A stretch of DNA of 64,000 nucleotides, from NCBI GenBank assembly GCA_036186865.1, contig AP025069.1, positions 19,916,122 to 19,980,121 on the forward strand, read 5' to 3'. The stretch comes from Eustoma russellianum (taxonomy: Eukaryota; Streptophyta; Magnoliopsida; Gentianales; Gentianaceae). Under the pieces are notes generated by a model. The model ran no database searches, was not told where the DNA came from, and worked only from the letters and a program-made list of their open reading frames with translations. Below are positions 10,384 to 21,744 of this stretch, in pieces; positions within the stretch are counted from its first letter, which is position 1; each line of letters opens with the position of its first letter. The position numbers were made by a program, and so were the translations under genes.

Positions 10384-11236
10384 CGTTCCCCAAAACGTTC
10401 CTACAGTTTTCTGCAGACTCTCAACCCATTCAATCCATTCAATCCTAACCCTGTTATGATCTCATACCTGGCTACAGATTCACCTCTACGCACCACACCA
10501 ACTCACGATCCAAGCCTAAAACGCGATTATCCGACTCTCCCAATCCAAAAATCCAATCTTTCCTCTCAACCCATTGCCCACTATGGGATCACACCCAGAA
10601 AGGATCCAGGGTAGGGATTTACATGTTTTCACATAAACGTCAACAACCACAAATGAATATTCATATATCTTGGCCAAATCTTGAAACGAAAACACATAGA
10701 TCATAAACGAATTATCAAAGAACGAATCTACTGCATGGTGATCCAATTTGATATCAAAATAGGCCGTTTTTCTTTCACAAAACGTAGGAACTTATAAACA
10801 AATTACTTGCCTTTGATTACCCGAAGAAGAAATGAAAGACGAACGAAGATTGAATTGAGGATCTTGAGAGAGTTCTCCTAGGGTTGCTGGAGAAGGAGAG
10901 GAATCGCCTGTGAGGGGAGATGAGCGTCGGTTTTCTCTGCGTAATGGGAAAACTGACGTTCTGTCAGTTTTATATGGAAAGGGGAAAAGTTTGGTGTTTC
11001 TAAATTATATCTTATTTTCCTATTTATCTTAAAGGATAAATCCTAATATTTAATTCTAAAAATTAAATACAAATTAATTTCTAATATTTATCCCTTCATT
11101 TAATTATCATTAATCCTATCATTTAGTTCGTATTTAGTTATGGTTGACCGTCATTAATCCCTGTTGACTATTATTAACCTCCGTTTAATTCCTTCTTGGC
11201 CTTTTGATTAACCTACGGAGGGTGCGGGGCATAACA

Positions 11237-12038
11237 CTTTGGCACCCACATAAAATTTCTATTTTTCTTAGCCCTAAAATCTCTTTCTACATTCCCCTTT
11301 TTGTTACAATAGAAGCATGTGGGAGTGTGTTTGTGAGGGTAAGAATTCTTATCATGCTTATGCAATGGCATATTTTGTGGCTCCCGTTTAGGGATGACAT
11401 TCCTTGGAACCAAGGAAGTAACATTTCTCACGGATTCAACGGAAGGTTTTGACACCTTGGTTGAATTTGCCTTTCTTTTAGGTATGTGCCTTTGTTTCTT
11501 TAAGAAAGTTTTTGACTTCTTAAAGGATGATGTGGTTTGTTCATTCGACCTATCCTTCTTAGTCAGATGCATGACACTAGATTTAATTTTTGGTTTCATG
11601 CTTGAAGTAGATGCATCTTTTACTACTTCATTTTTCTTAGCACCCTCCCTTTGAGAATTTTTCTTTTTCCAAAAAGTTCGATGGGGAGCACTTGATTTAT
11701 CAATGGTACTCAAATGAATTTCTTGAGACTTTAGCAATTCATGCTTCTCCTCTAGTGTTATCAAATGCATTGTCAAAAAGATATCATGCTCAAGTTGTAA
11801 TGCAATGTGCTTTTCAAGTGTGTCGTTATATTCTTTTATGCATGCTTTAAAATCCCTTTTGACACGCTTATATTTAATGCCTAATAAATCATTTTCTTGC
11901 ACTAAGTCACCCATTTCATCTTGTAATTTGTAGTGAGAGGATTTAGTGCATACCTCCATGTCATCTTCAATGGCCATGAGAGAAATGAATTCCTTATCAA
12001 GATCATCATCGAATACCCCATGAGAGCTAGGTTCTCGT
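11237..12038 (-). pseudogene. Copia element C1, middle piece (Gag coiled-coil and second zinc knuckle)
   Basis: Resumes C1 after element G. The minus strand encodes a charged coiled-coil-like segment (LVQENDLL, KACIKEYNDTLEKHIALQLE), a Lys/Ser-rich linker, and a degenerate knuckle CFYCNKKGNVERDF in which the His and the last Cys have changed. It matches the Gag C-terminal half of C2 (42800-43500). Element A splits it at 12038 (TSD ctcgt, 12034-12038). Confidence 0.85.
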
Positions 12039-14762
12039 TGTAGAGAAAAGGGGGTTTGAATGATTACAAAATACATGATTTAAATAACGTGTACTAAAGA
12101 AATGCATGACACATTTTATGACATTACACGTTTTTACATGAAACTTGCCTTATATAGTTCATAGATAATGTTGTCGTACTAACGAGCCATGAATCTTTAA
12201 AGCTTACATCAAATGGCGATCATTTGTTGTGTTTGAACTATTTTCAGGTGCCACCATTAATAAACTAAACTAGTTCATTAAGTGAAGTACTTAGTTAAAT
12301 AAACTAAGTAGTTCATTAAAGGAAGCTATATTTGGAAAAGTCACAAAGGCAACAAATTAAAGAATGGAAAGTTTCTCCTCTCCTTTATACACGCCTTATA
12401 CATATATTTTTATATATATTCAGATTTTTTATAAAAAGGCACTACACACATATACATCCAACTAACTACCGACACGTTATATATTTTACGAACATACGTT
12501 AATGTCACACCACTATATATACCTCATATTTATGAGTATATTAAGGTCTTATATCATATGATATAAGTCATGGTGATGACAAAATTATTACGACACGTTA
12601 AAAGGTTCTAAACCAAAAATTGTCGTATCGGGTGAATACCGAAATTTTGCCAACGTGTCACGTACTTGCCATATATAGATGGCCAGCTCCTACACTTCAA
12701 AAATGGCCACAAATTTCGTGGCTTACATGGTATATACAGCCACAAAATCATTCCATGTTGGTACACACAAACCACCCCAAATTAAGGCCAAATTATGGAG
12801 ATTCCAAATTCAATTTTTGTCACATGTTAGGCGCCACTTTAAATCAGCCATGAGTGCCGAATATTAAAGTTTAATTTATGTATATTATGTGTAATATAAT
12901 ATATATAACGTGTGCAAAAAAGATGGAATTTAATCGGAGAAAAATTGGGTAATCGACAAACGTCGAAAATTCGGTTTTCTACGAACACGACACACGGAAC
13001 ATTTTTTGCATGACATATAACATGTATCTAGACACTTTTTACATACTCTATACATTCTAAATTGTTCTAGAAAAATCAGATTAAGGGCTGATTGGAATAT
13101 ACCATGTGTGTATAATTATTGTGCACTATCTTACAAAGTTAGCAAAAATAAATATCAGCACATACACAGCTATATCACATGCCTACTACAGCTTGTTAGA
13201 GCATATGTGGAGCTTTGTTGGCATCTTGATTGGCCAAGAATGAAGCATACAATGTTGGTGACATAAAGAAAGGAGCTACACAAGGTAACATTTCAAACTT
13301 TGTCACATTTGTGACATATGCTGAAAATTCAACATGTGTAGTTTATAGCTGGCCGAAATTTTCAAGCTAAATGATGCCATATTTACTACTTTGAATTATA
13401 TGGATTGATTGAAAGATAATATGGAAATGTTTTAAAAATATTATGGAAATAATGTGATGGTATCTTGGAATATCACACATGCTGAAAATTTCAGCATGTG
13501 TTGGAATGAATATGGCCGATTTTATGGCCTCTATGATTACTAATTTTATTCCAAAATTAGTAGAAATTTATGTACTAAATGATGAAGGAATAAATCTACT
13601 ACCTACATGGCAATATCTTGAATTTAGTGTGAATATCACACATGCTGAAATTTCAGCATGTGTAGAAAGCATATGGCTGAATTCTTGGTAGGAATTGGTG
13701 ATGAGTTGTCTTGCTAATTATGTGGATTTGATATGTGACTTATGGCAACATTTTTATGACTAATTGCCACATGTTTTTAAAGGTTATTTTCAGATTTATC
13801 TAGTCATCAAATGATGACAACTTTCACCCAATCAATGAGTGCCAAGTAAGCAAGGGCTTAATGATCATCCAATGAGGAGTTGCCAAGTAAGCAAGGAAAT
13901 GTCACAATGATGCAATATACTCTTCCAAGGACTTAGAAGATAATTTTCAAGAGAAGAAAGAGGCAGCTAGGGGGCAGCCACTATTGATAAAAAGGAAAGA
14001 GGAGAGCAAACAAAAAAAACACAAGACGAGGCTTACAATTCTCAAGATCAAAAACGTTTTCTACTTTTTCTTTCTACACTTATTTCTTTCTTCTCTCTAA
14101 AAGCCTATTGTACTCATATTCATACATCTTGAATAGGCTTCTTACATACCACCATATACTCTACATTGTTGTAAAAGATTGATCAAGGTGTGATCAATCT
14201 TGCATCCGCTAGGTGGTGGTGTTCGTCATCGTTGTAATCACTTACAAGGTTTGTAAAGGGTTGGAGTTGGTGTGTAAATCCATCAACCCTGTGTGGTAAG
14301 GTGTTATTTGTGTTGTGTGATTAGTGATAACCGAGGAAGGTGTCCTTGAAGACTGGAGTAGGTTGATTTAACCGAACCAGTATAAAATTCCTTGTGTTCT
14401 TTACTTTTCATCACTTACTTTCAGTTTCCAGCACAGTGCATCATATTTATCACGTTCTTAAAAATAGTAAACGAACTTCAAAAATCATGAAACTCTCAGG
14501 AAACATAGCCACACGTCTTAAGGTTCTTTTGGCGCAAATTTCAACCCTTTTAGACAAGCATAAGTCATCCAAACATCAAAAATTCTGAGACTAGTGCAGT
14601 CTGATTTTTAGGCTTGCAAAGGTTGAGACTTTGAATGTATTTGACTAACTTCCCAAAAGCATTTTTCAAAAATGTTTCTGCCCAATTAAATACACCTAAT
14701 AAGGGGTTAGTCATTAAATTTTCAGAGCATTTGGAGTCACGGTTTAATTCGAATTAATTTTT

Positions 14763-16089
14763 GGGAAAATTACCTTTTGCCCCCTTCACGTTTGGCATAA
14801 TCGCCAAAACCCTCCTTAATGTTTAAAAATACACCTTTACCTCCCTTGACGTTTGAAAAATACACCCTTACACCCCTTGATTCAATTAAAAAATGTTATT
14901 TAAATATATATAATAGGAATTACCCCTTTTGCCCCTACTTTCTTCATCTTCTTCCTGTAACTCTTTCCTACCACCTAACTCCCTCCAACACCACCACACA
15001 TCTCCACCCGCCGCCACCCGAGCTCCCTCTCCCCTATCCTATTGTATCAATTTTGTAATACAACACAACCAAAAAATCATCAAATTGGATGACCTTGCCC
15101 CAGTTTCCGTGCTGCTATAACACAAAATTACACAAACGCACCAACCAGAATGAGCATCCTGCATTGTGGAAACTCTGCAGGCACCTATGAAATATGAAAG
15201 CATGAAAATTTTCTTTTCTGCTTTGGTGAAGCAAAAGATTAAGAAGGTTGATGCTGCTCCTGATTCCGAAGAAGTAGAGAACTTTGATTGGATGGAAGGG
15301 ATGGCTCTCATTGGTCGAATTTTCTTAGCTATAAAGAGGTGTTTGGTGATGTGTCTTCTGTTCTGAATAGCAGTGATTTAATATCAAATGGTGGGGAAAG
15401 CTATTACATCAAGGGGGATTTTGAGCGAAGTCGTCAAGGGATAGATATGGTTGAATTTGGGCACTTGGGTCATCCTGCAGCTGATGATTTTGCAACTGCA
15501 TCTGATTCAAGGAAAGCAATAGGCTTCATGATTTTTTTCTTATAGTTCTTCTTTGATGCAGCGGGAAACCCCACTCCTTTCTCTGATGTAACTCACAAAA
15601 TCAAGAATGATAGGAAGCAAAGGAGCTCTTCCTATCCTTCCGCGTCTTCTGCACTTACAAGCGTGTAAGATATATGATGTCCTTCCCAGCTCTGTGGTGC
15701 AACTATCTGCTTCCCCAACATGATGTGAAGAAGAACAAGAGAAAGAAACATCAAGATAAAATAAAGCTAACAAAGTTTCATTCCTAGCAGGCAGAAAAAA
15801 TAGAATCATAGTGGGAAGAGCAACATAACCTCTGTTTCATGATCTATTATGCAACGGAAGCGGTGGCGGTGGTGGCATCCCCACCAACCGCCGACTTCAA
15901 TCACAAAAAAAAATAATAGTGAAAAGGAGGGCATTTTTGACCTTTTCTTAAAATTTTTTAGTTTTACATTTTAAAATGCCATTTTACCTTTTAGTCCAAA
16001 CATCAGGGGAGGTAAGGGTGTATTTTTAAACATTAAGGAGGGTTTTGACAATTATGCCAAAGGTGAAGGGGGCAAAAGGTAATTATCTC
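14763..16089. mobile_element. Pack-MULE-like Mutator element
   Basis: 1327 bp with long terminal inverted repeats of about 90-95 bp. The ends read gggaaaattacc and, reverse-complemented, gagataattacc, both followed by ttttgccccc. A perfect 9-bp target duplication ttaattttt (14754-14762 and 16090-16098) is diagnostic of Mutator-like elements. The 3' LTR of A (near 24430) shows the empty site. There is no transposase. The interior (about 15160-15540) has exon-like composition, so this looks like a gene-fragment carrier. Confidence 0.9.
15166..15545 (+). pseudogene. Coding-like fragment carried by the MULE, source gene unknown
   Basis: Two overlapping plus-strand frames look like pieces of one protein that changes frame near 15290-15310. 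The first contains VKQKIKKVDAAPDSEEVENF; the second contains GDFERSRQGIDMVEFGHLGH and PAADDFATASD. The composition is acidic and gene-like, unlike the AT-rich flanks. I do not recognise the family and assign no function. It may be one or more spliced exons of a host gene. Confidence 0.45.
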
Positions 16090-16408
16090 TTAATTTTTCA
16101 AATCAGACTACCGTTTCTGACAGATTTGAGCAATCCGACCACCAACGATTTTTGAAGGAGTTAAATGTTGAATTTTAATCTGAAATTTTTAGGAGATACT
16201 CAGAACATCTGAGACTAAGATCTCTCCAAATTGCAGAATTTTTGAAGACCTGTAACCTAGTTTTCAAAACATTTAAAACAGGTCCTGAAAACAGAAACTG
16301 TTTTCAGAAGTTGGGTTGTTGGTCTAAAACAATTTTAAAAACCACATTTTCCGCACCCACCATTCAACCCCCCATCCCCTTCTAGTGGTGCCTTGCAGAT
16401 CCTACAAG

Positions 16409-16420
16409 TGGTATCAGAGC
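16409..16420 (+). other. Element A primer binding site
   Basis: tggtatcagagc, two bases after the 5' LTR, complementary to initiator tRNA-Met. Confidence 0.9.
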
Positions 16421-16462
16421 GTAGGAACACTCACAACAAAAGGATCCAACAATCTAAGTGAG

Positions 16463-18395
16463 ATGGCAACCACAAACTTCAAAACCGAGCAAGAAGGTAT
16501 GTCCAGTCAAAGGTCTCCTCTCTTTGACGGTGAGTCTTTTATTCAATGGAACTTAAGAATGAAACTTTTCCTTATGGCTATTGATATTGATCTATGGTCC
16601 ATTATAGAAGATGGTCCATTTGTTCCGTCAAAGTTATCCACTGTAGATGGAGTCACACTATAGGTTGTTAAGCCTAAACAAGAGTATACTAGTGATGATA
16701 AAAAGAGATTGAGCATGAATGCTAGGGCCAGCAATTACTTCTAAATGGGCTAAGTAAAAGTGAATCTAGCTATGTGTCAAATTGCTCTAGTGCTCAAGAA
16801 ATGTGGAGAATTCTTGAAATGAAACACGAAGGCACTAGTCAAGTAAAATAGTCCAAAATCAACATGCTTATGTCCACACTCGAGTCATTTAAATAATTGC
16901 CAAATGAATCTATCGTTGATAGGGATCTACGCTTGACTAACATTTACAATTCTCTTGAGTCTCTTGGCAAAGCCTTCTCTAAGCAAGAAAAATTCCAAAA
17001 GGTCTTACGAAGCCTACCATCCGAATGGGACCCTAAAGTGACAGCTATAGAGGAGAGCAAAGAAACTAAATCAATTAAAATGGAGGAACTAATTGGATCC
17101 TTAAGGTATATGAGAACAAACTCACTGTAAGAAAATCGGAATCATCATCAAAACAAGGTAAGACCATTGCTTTTAAAACAAATGAATATGTCTCTACTTC
17201 TTCCGATCACGTAGATGATAGTGATTCTGAATCAGACAACGATGACTTAATTTTATTGGCTAAAGGCTTGAGAAAATTCATGAGAAAGTCATTTAAAAAC
17301 AAACCTAAGGCTACTTCCACTAAAAGAAATAAGAACAAGACAAATGACAAGGATGTTAAATGTTACGAATAAGGTAAACTTGGACATCTATCATATGACG
17401 GCCCTAATAAGGACAAGCAAACAGACAAACACTCTGACAAGGATCGGACAAAAAATAGACCCGTCTCAGAACCTAAGCAAAGGAGAAGAGCTCTCAAGGC
17501 CTCCACTTGGAGTGACACATCTGATTCTGAGACTGATACAGAAGAGGAGACTGCACAAGTATGCTTTGTATCCAAAGCATCAAACGAGGTATCTTCTGAC
17601 TCTGATTCTGACTCTGAGTCTTCTTATGATGATCTTTTCAGTCAGTATTTAGAATTGCATAAATTTACTAAGACTCTCGCAAAAGAAAAGAAGCGACTAA
17701 TTGAAGACAAGAAGTTGTTAGAATCTTCTAACACGAATCTTGTTGCTCAATTAAACGATTCAAAAGAAGAGTCGTCAAGCATCATTAATGCATTAAAGAC
17801 AGAGATCTCATCATTGACCACTCATAATAATGAAATGAAATCCGAGATTTCAAATTTGAAATCAAGGAATACGGATTTAGAGAAGATGATGAAACAATTT
17901 GACACGGGATCTAACATGCTAGATCGTATTATTCTATCACAAAAACATGACAGTGATAAAACCGGATTAGGATACATTGAGACAAATGATGTATCAATTA
18001 AACCAACCAAATTCGTCTTGTCTAAGAAAGTAGACACACCTAAAGCAAACGTGACGTCTAAGATGACGCAAAGACCCCCTCTCCCATCATCTCGTCATAC
18101 TTCTTCTTCATATCATGCAAAATATAATTATGTTCCATATAGATATGAGAAGAAACAAGTGATGTATACACGACATTCATTTCATCCATCTAGATCACGC
18201 ACCATGCACACCAACACGAGGACATATCAAAAACGCACTCAATATGATGCATATAAAGGAATTCTTGGCCAAAGGCCTAAAGTCCACTCACCACATGTCT
18301 ACTACATTGCTCCTTCATATACATTCTTACCATTTGCTAGACCGAGAAGGATCACCCAAGTATGGGTACCGAAAGGTACTTTTACTAAGAGGTGA
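16463..18395 (+). pseudogene. Element A Gag (degenerate)
   Basis: The expected start is the Met at 16463 (MATTNFKTEQEG). The UBN2-type copia Gag region follows (SPLFDGESFIQWNLRMKLFL, LRSLPSEWDPKVTAIEESKE), then an acidic Ser/Asp stretch and a coiled coil (about 17655-17930), ending VTQ-like at IWVPKGT homologue VWVPKGT. Lesions include in-frame stops at 16661-16663, 16849-16851 and 16894-16896, frame changes near 16735 and 17105, and loss of the zinc knuckle near 17370 (first-half Cys replaced by a stop, final Cys to Gly). The homologous Gag of B keeps all of these positions. Confidence 0.85.
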
Positions 18396-18450
18396 ATAAC
18401 TAACTCGCAAGGACCCAAAATTAAAAGGGTGCCTAAATCATTCTTGTACA

Positions 18451-21400
18451 TTGCAGGGAACCCACATATCAAAAGATACATCTATCAAATGGTTTCTTGA
18501 CAGTGGTTGCTCGAGGCACATGACAGGTGACCCGAGCTTGTTCACAAAGTTGAAGAAGGTCACAAAAGGCAGATCCGTGACCTTTGGAGACAACAATGAA
18601 GGAAGGATAATCGGAAAAGGTACAATTGGAAGCCCAAGCACCCTTCAAATTCAACGTCTTTTTGGTAAGCAACTTATCCTATAATTTTTTTAGCATCTCA
18701 CAATTTATTGACAATGGCTTTGATGTATGTTTTACTCATCCATATTGCAATATAATAAATAAAAATGGAGAAACAGTTTTAAAAGGAAAACGAGAAGGAA
18801 ACATCTTTACACTTTCTATGGATAAGATGTTAGACGCTAAGGTTAAGTGTTTTATGTCAAATGAACCTAACGTGAATTTGTGGCATAGACGTTTAGGACA
18901 CATTGGCATATCTACACTTGAAAAACTCCAACGAAAGAACCTAATACGAGGATTGCCTACACTTGATTTAGACAACTTTCAGTTGTGTGAATCTTGCATA
19001 AAAGACAAACAAACACGTGAGTCACTTAAACCTAAAAATGAAATAAGCACGACTAGAGTTTTAGAACTATTACACATTGATTTGTTTGGTCCGAGTCGCA
19101 CTACGAGTCTCGGTGGATGTCATTATGTTTGTGTGATTGTTGATGATTTTTCTCGTTATACTTGGACTTTGTTTCTTGTGCATAAAGATGATAGTGCCAT
19201 TGAGATTGCGAAACTAATAAAACAACTTGAAAATCAATATGGTTTCAATGTGAAAAGGATTAGAAGCGATAGAGGCGGTGAATTTAAAAACAAGGACATG
19301 ATTGCATTTTGCGAAGAAAAAAGAATCAAACACGAGTTTTCGCCACCTAGAACTCCTCAACTAAATGGAGTAGTAGAAAGAAAGAATAGGACATTACAAG
19401 AAATCGCTAGAACCATGTTGTGTGAAAATAAATTGCCTAGATTTTTGTGGACGGAAGCCGTAAATTGTGCATGTTATATAGTTAATCGATTGTCCATTAG
19501 AAAGAAAATTAATAAGACGCCTTATGAGATATTAAATGATCGCATGCCTAAAATTGATTACTTTCGTGTGTTTGGTTGCAAATGCTTTGTTTTAAATATG
19601 AAAGATAATTTAGATAAGTTTGAATCTAAATCAATTGAATGCATCTTTGTTGGGTATTCTGTAAATTCAAAAGCATATAGATGTTATGATCCCATCACTA
19701 GGAAAATTCTAGAATCCATTCATGTGAAGTTTAATGAATTTGGTGAGATTGATAAAGATAAAGAATATGACGATGCTTTTGAATTAAAACCTGTGTTGAA
19801 TGATGATGATGGCATCCATGATACACTAGAAACGTATGACACATTAGAAATGCATGATAACTTAGAAATGCATGAGAACGTAGAAAATAATCAACCAAGA
19901 TGGCATAGAGATCACCCACATGATCTCATTATAGGCGATATCACTCACGGTGTGCGACCACGTAGAAGAATAAATGCGGATGAAATAAATCAATTTCATG
20001 CTATGATATCCGAAATTGAACCTAAAAATGTGCATGATGCTTTGAGTGATTCTTCTTGAATCGATGCTATGCATGATGAACTTAATCAATTTGTTAGAAA
20101 TGACGTATGGGATTTAGTGCCACGACCACAAGATAAGACTATAATAGGCACAAAGTGGGTGTTTAGAAATAAAATGAATGAAGAAGGAAAAGTTGTTAGA
20201 AACAAAGCTAGACTTGTAGCACAAGGATATAATCAAGAAGAAGGAATTGATTATGATGAAACATTTGCACCCGTAGCAAGTTTAAAAGCCATACGACTTT
20301 TACTTGCTATTGCTTGCATGAATGGTTTTAAACTTTATCAAATGGACGTGAAAAGTGCATTCTTAAATGGGTTTATACAAGAAGAAGTATACGTAAAACA
20401 ACCACCCGGTTTTGAAGATTTGAAACATCCCGATCATGTGTACAAACTAAAGAAGGCACTATACGGTTTAAAGCAAACACCTAGAGCACAGTATGATCGT
20501 TTTGCTACTTTTCTCTTAGAAAATGGTTTTAAAAGTGGTACTATAGATAGTACTTTATTTTGAAACAAGATAAATTGGATTTATTAATCATTCAAATTTA
20601 TGTTGATGACATCATTTTCGGATCCACCTCTTATAAACTTGTTGAAGATTTTGAAACCTGCATGAAATCAGAATTTGAAATGTCTATGGTTGGTGAATTA
20701 AATTACTTTCTTGGCTTGCAGATTAAACAAATGTGTAAAGGAATACATATAATCCAAGTTAAGTATATATATGATATGATTAAAAAGTTCGATTTTGAGA
20801 ATTTAAAACCGTCCCCCACCCCTATGAGTGTCACCACTAAATTAGATAAAGATGAACATGGTAAGGATTTTGATAATGCCTTATATAGATCTATGATTGG
20901 CTCTTTGCTATATCTTACTGCTAGTAGACCTGATATCATGTTCAGTGTCTGTATGTGTGCAAGTTTTCAAAGTCAACCAAAAGTGTCTCACTATAATGCC
21001 GTGAAAAGAATATTTCGATATATTAAGCACACACCCATCTTAGGCATTTGGTACGATAAAGATTGTGAATTTAACTTGCATGCCTACACTGACGCAGATT
21101 ATGGTGGATGTAAAATAGATAGGAAAAGCATGAGTGGCACGTGTCAATTTATAGGAAATTCACTTATTTCATGGTTTTCTAAAAAGCAAGCAAGCGTAGC
21201 CTTATCCACAACTGAAGCTGAATACATGGCACTTAGTCTTTGTTGAACACAATTACTTTGGCTAAAACAACAACTTTCTGACGTTGGAATTGCGGTAAAT
21301 CAGATTCCGATATATTGTGATAGTATGAGCGCCATCAACTTATCTAAGAACCCCGTTCTACATTCTAAGGCAAAGCATATAGAAGTCTGCTATCACTTCC

Positions 21401-21549
21401 CTCGTGATCACATAAATAATGGTGATATTGTTATAGATCACGTATGCACTGAGGCACAAGTAGCTGACATCTTCACAAAAGCATTAAATCAGGCCACGTA
21501 TGAAAATCTTCGATCTAAATTAGGCATGATTTCTACTGATTTGATTTGA
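18451..21549 (+). pseudogene. Element A Pol: protease, integrase, RT, RNase H (degenerate copia)
   Basis: Copia order. Protease WFLDSGCSRHMTGDP lies near 18490, with a frame change near 18650. GAG-pre-integrase is LWHRRLGHIG. The integrase core keeps LHIDLFGPS, IRSDRGGEF and NGVVERKNRT (D,D,E). RT begins near 20069 and its YVDDIIFGS box is at about 20600. RNase H keeps YTDADYGG and STTEAEYMAL. Lesions are TGA at 20057-20059 in place of an expected Trp codon, a frame change near 20560, and TGA at about 21244. The catalytic residues survive although the frame is broken. Confidence 0.9.
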
Positions 21550-21595
21550 TTGTCTTTCCATATTTACATGCATTTTTGATTGAATTTCCAAAATA

Positions 21596-21744
21596 AAGGG
21601 AGATAGAGATTGATTGCACAAATCAAGGGAGAGAAAATTCGAAATTTGAAATTCAAAATTTGAATTTGTGCATGATTGAAGGAGGAGCGATAAAATTTAA
21701 ATCATGAACATAGGTTATTTTGTCAATCATCAGAAGGGAGAGAC
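21596..21744 (+). other. Multiple polypurine tracts before element A 3' LTR
   Basis: Several purine-rich tracts (aaagggagatagag, aagggagagaaaa, gaaggaggag, agaagggagaga) stand in about 150 bp, with an AT-rich palindromic stretch between them. The last abuts the LTR and is the likely PPT. Multiple PPTs are a described feature of Sireviruses. Confidence 0.7.

Larger units (their letters stand above)
1142..11236 (-). mobile_element. Element G: near-intact Ty3/gypsy chromovirus-like retrotransposon (Tekay/Del-like)
   Basis: Complete LTR retrotransposon of 10,095 bp. The two LTRs are each 2577 bp (1142-3718 and 8660-11236), with a target duplication ctttg at 1137-1141 and 11237-11241. The uninterrupted site survives in copy C2 near 42790. 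Internal order on the minus strand is PBS, gag with CCHC, protease, RT, RNase H, integrase and a chromodomain-like tail, which is the Ty3/gypsy order. Long LTRs, the MPPRR-type Gag start and the C-terminal tail suggest the Tekay/Del chromovirus group (inference). I saw only one difference between the LTRs (g at 3283, a at 10801), so insertion was very recent. The coding region has two intron-like gaps and one frameshift. Confidence 0.95.
8660..11236 (-). repeat. Element G 5' LTR
   Basis: 2577 bp, identical to the other LTR apart from one base (a at 10801 against g at 3283). It should contain the element promoter and polyadenylation site, but I could not place them confidently. Confidence 0.95.
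12039..16406 (+). repeat. Element A 5' LTR (contains a MULE)
   Basis: Starts tgtagagaaaa, ends gcagatcctaca. It contains three palindromes built on ACATGCTGAA/TTCAGCATGT near 13321, 13479 and 13639, the first partly mutated. A perfect 20-bp palindrome CTTATATCATATGATATAAG lies near 12550. The Pack-MULE at 14763-16089 interrupts it. Confidence 0.9.

Noticed and set aside
12620..12867. Overlapping small ORFs in the A LTR (also seen near 26774 and 37832)
   Set aside because: They are LTR sequence shared by relatives with frame-breaking differences; conserved as DNA, not as protein.
20059..20560. Env-like or extra ORF in element A
   Set aside because: This frame is the RT domain; nothing after pol at 21549 resembles an additional coding region.
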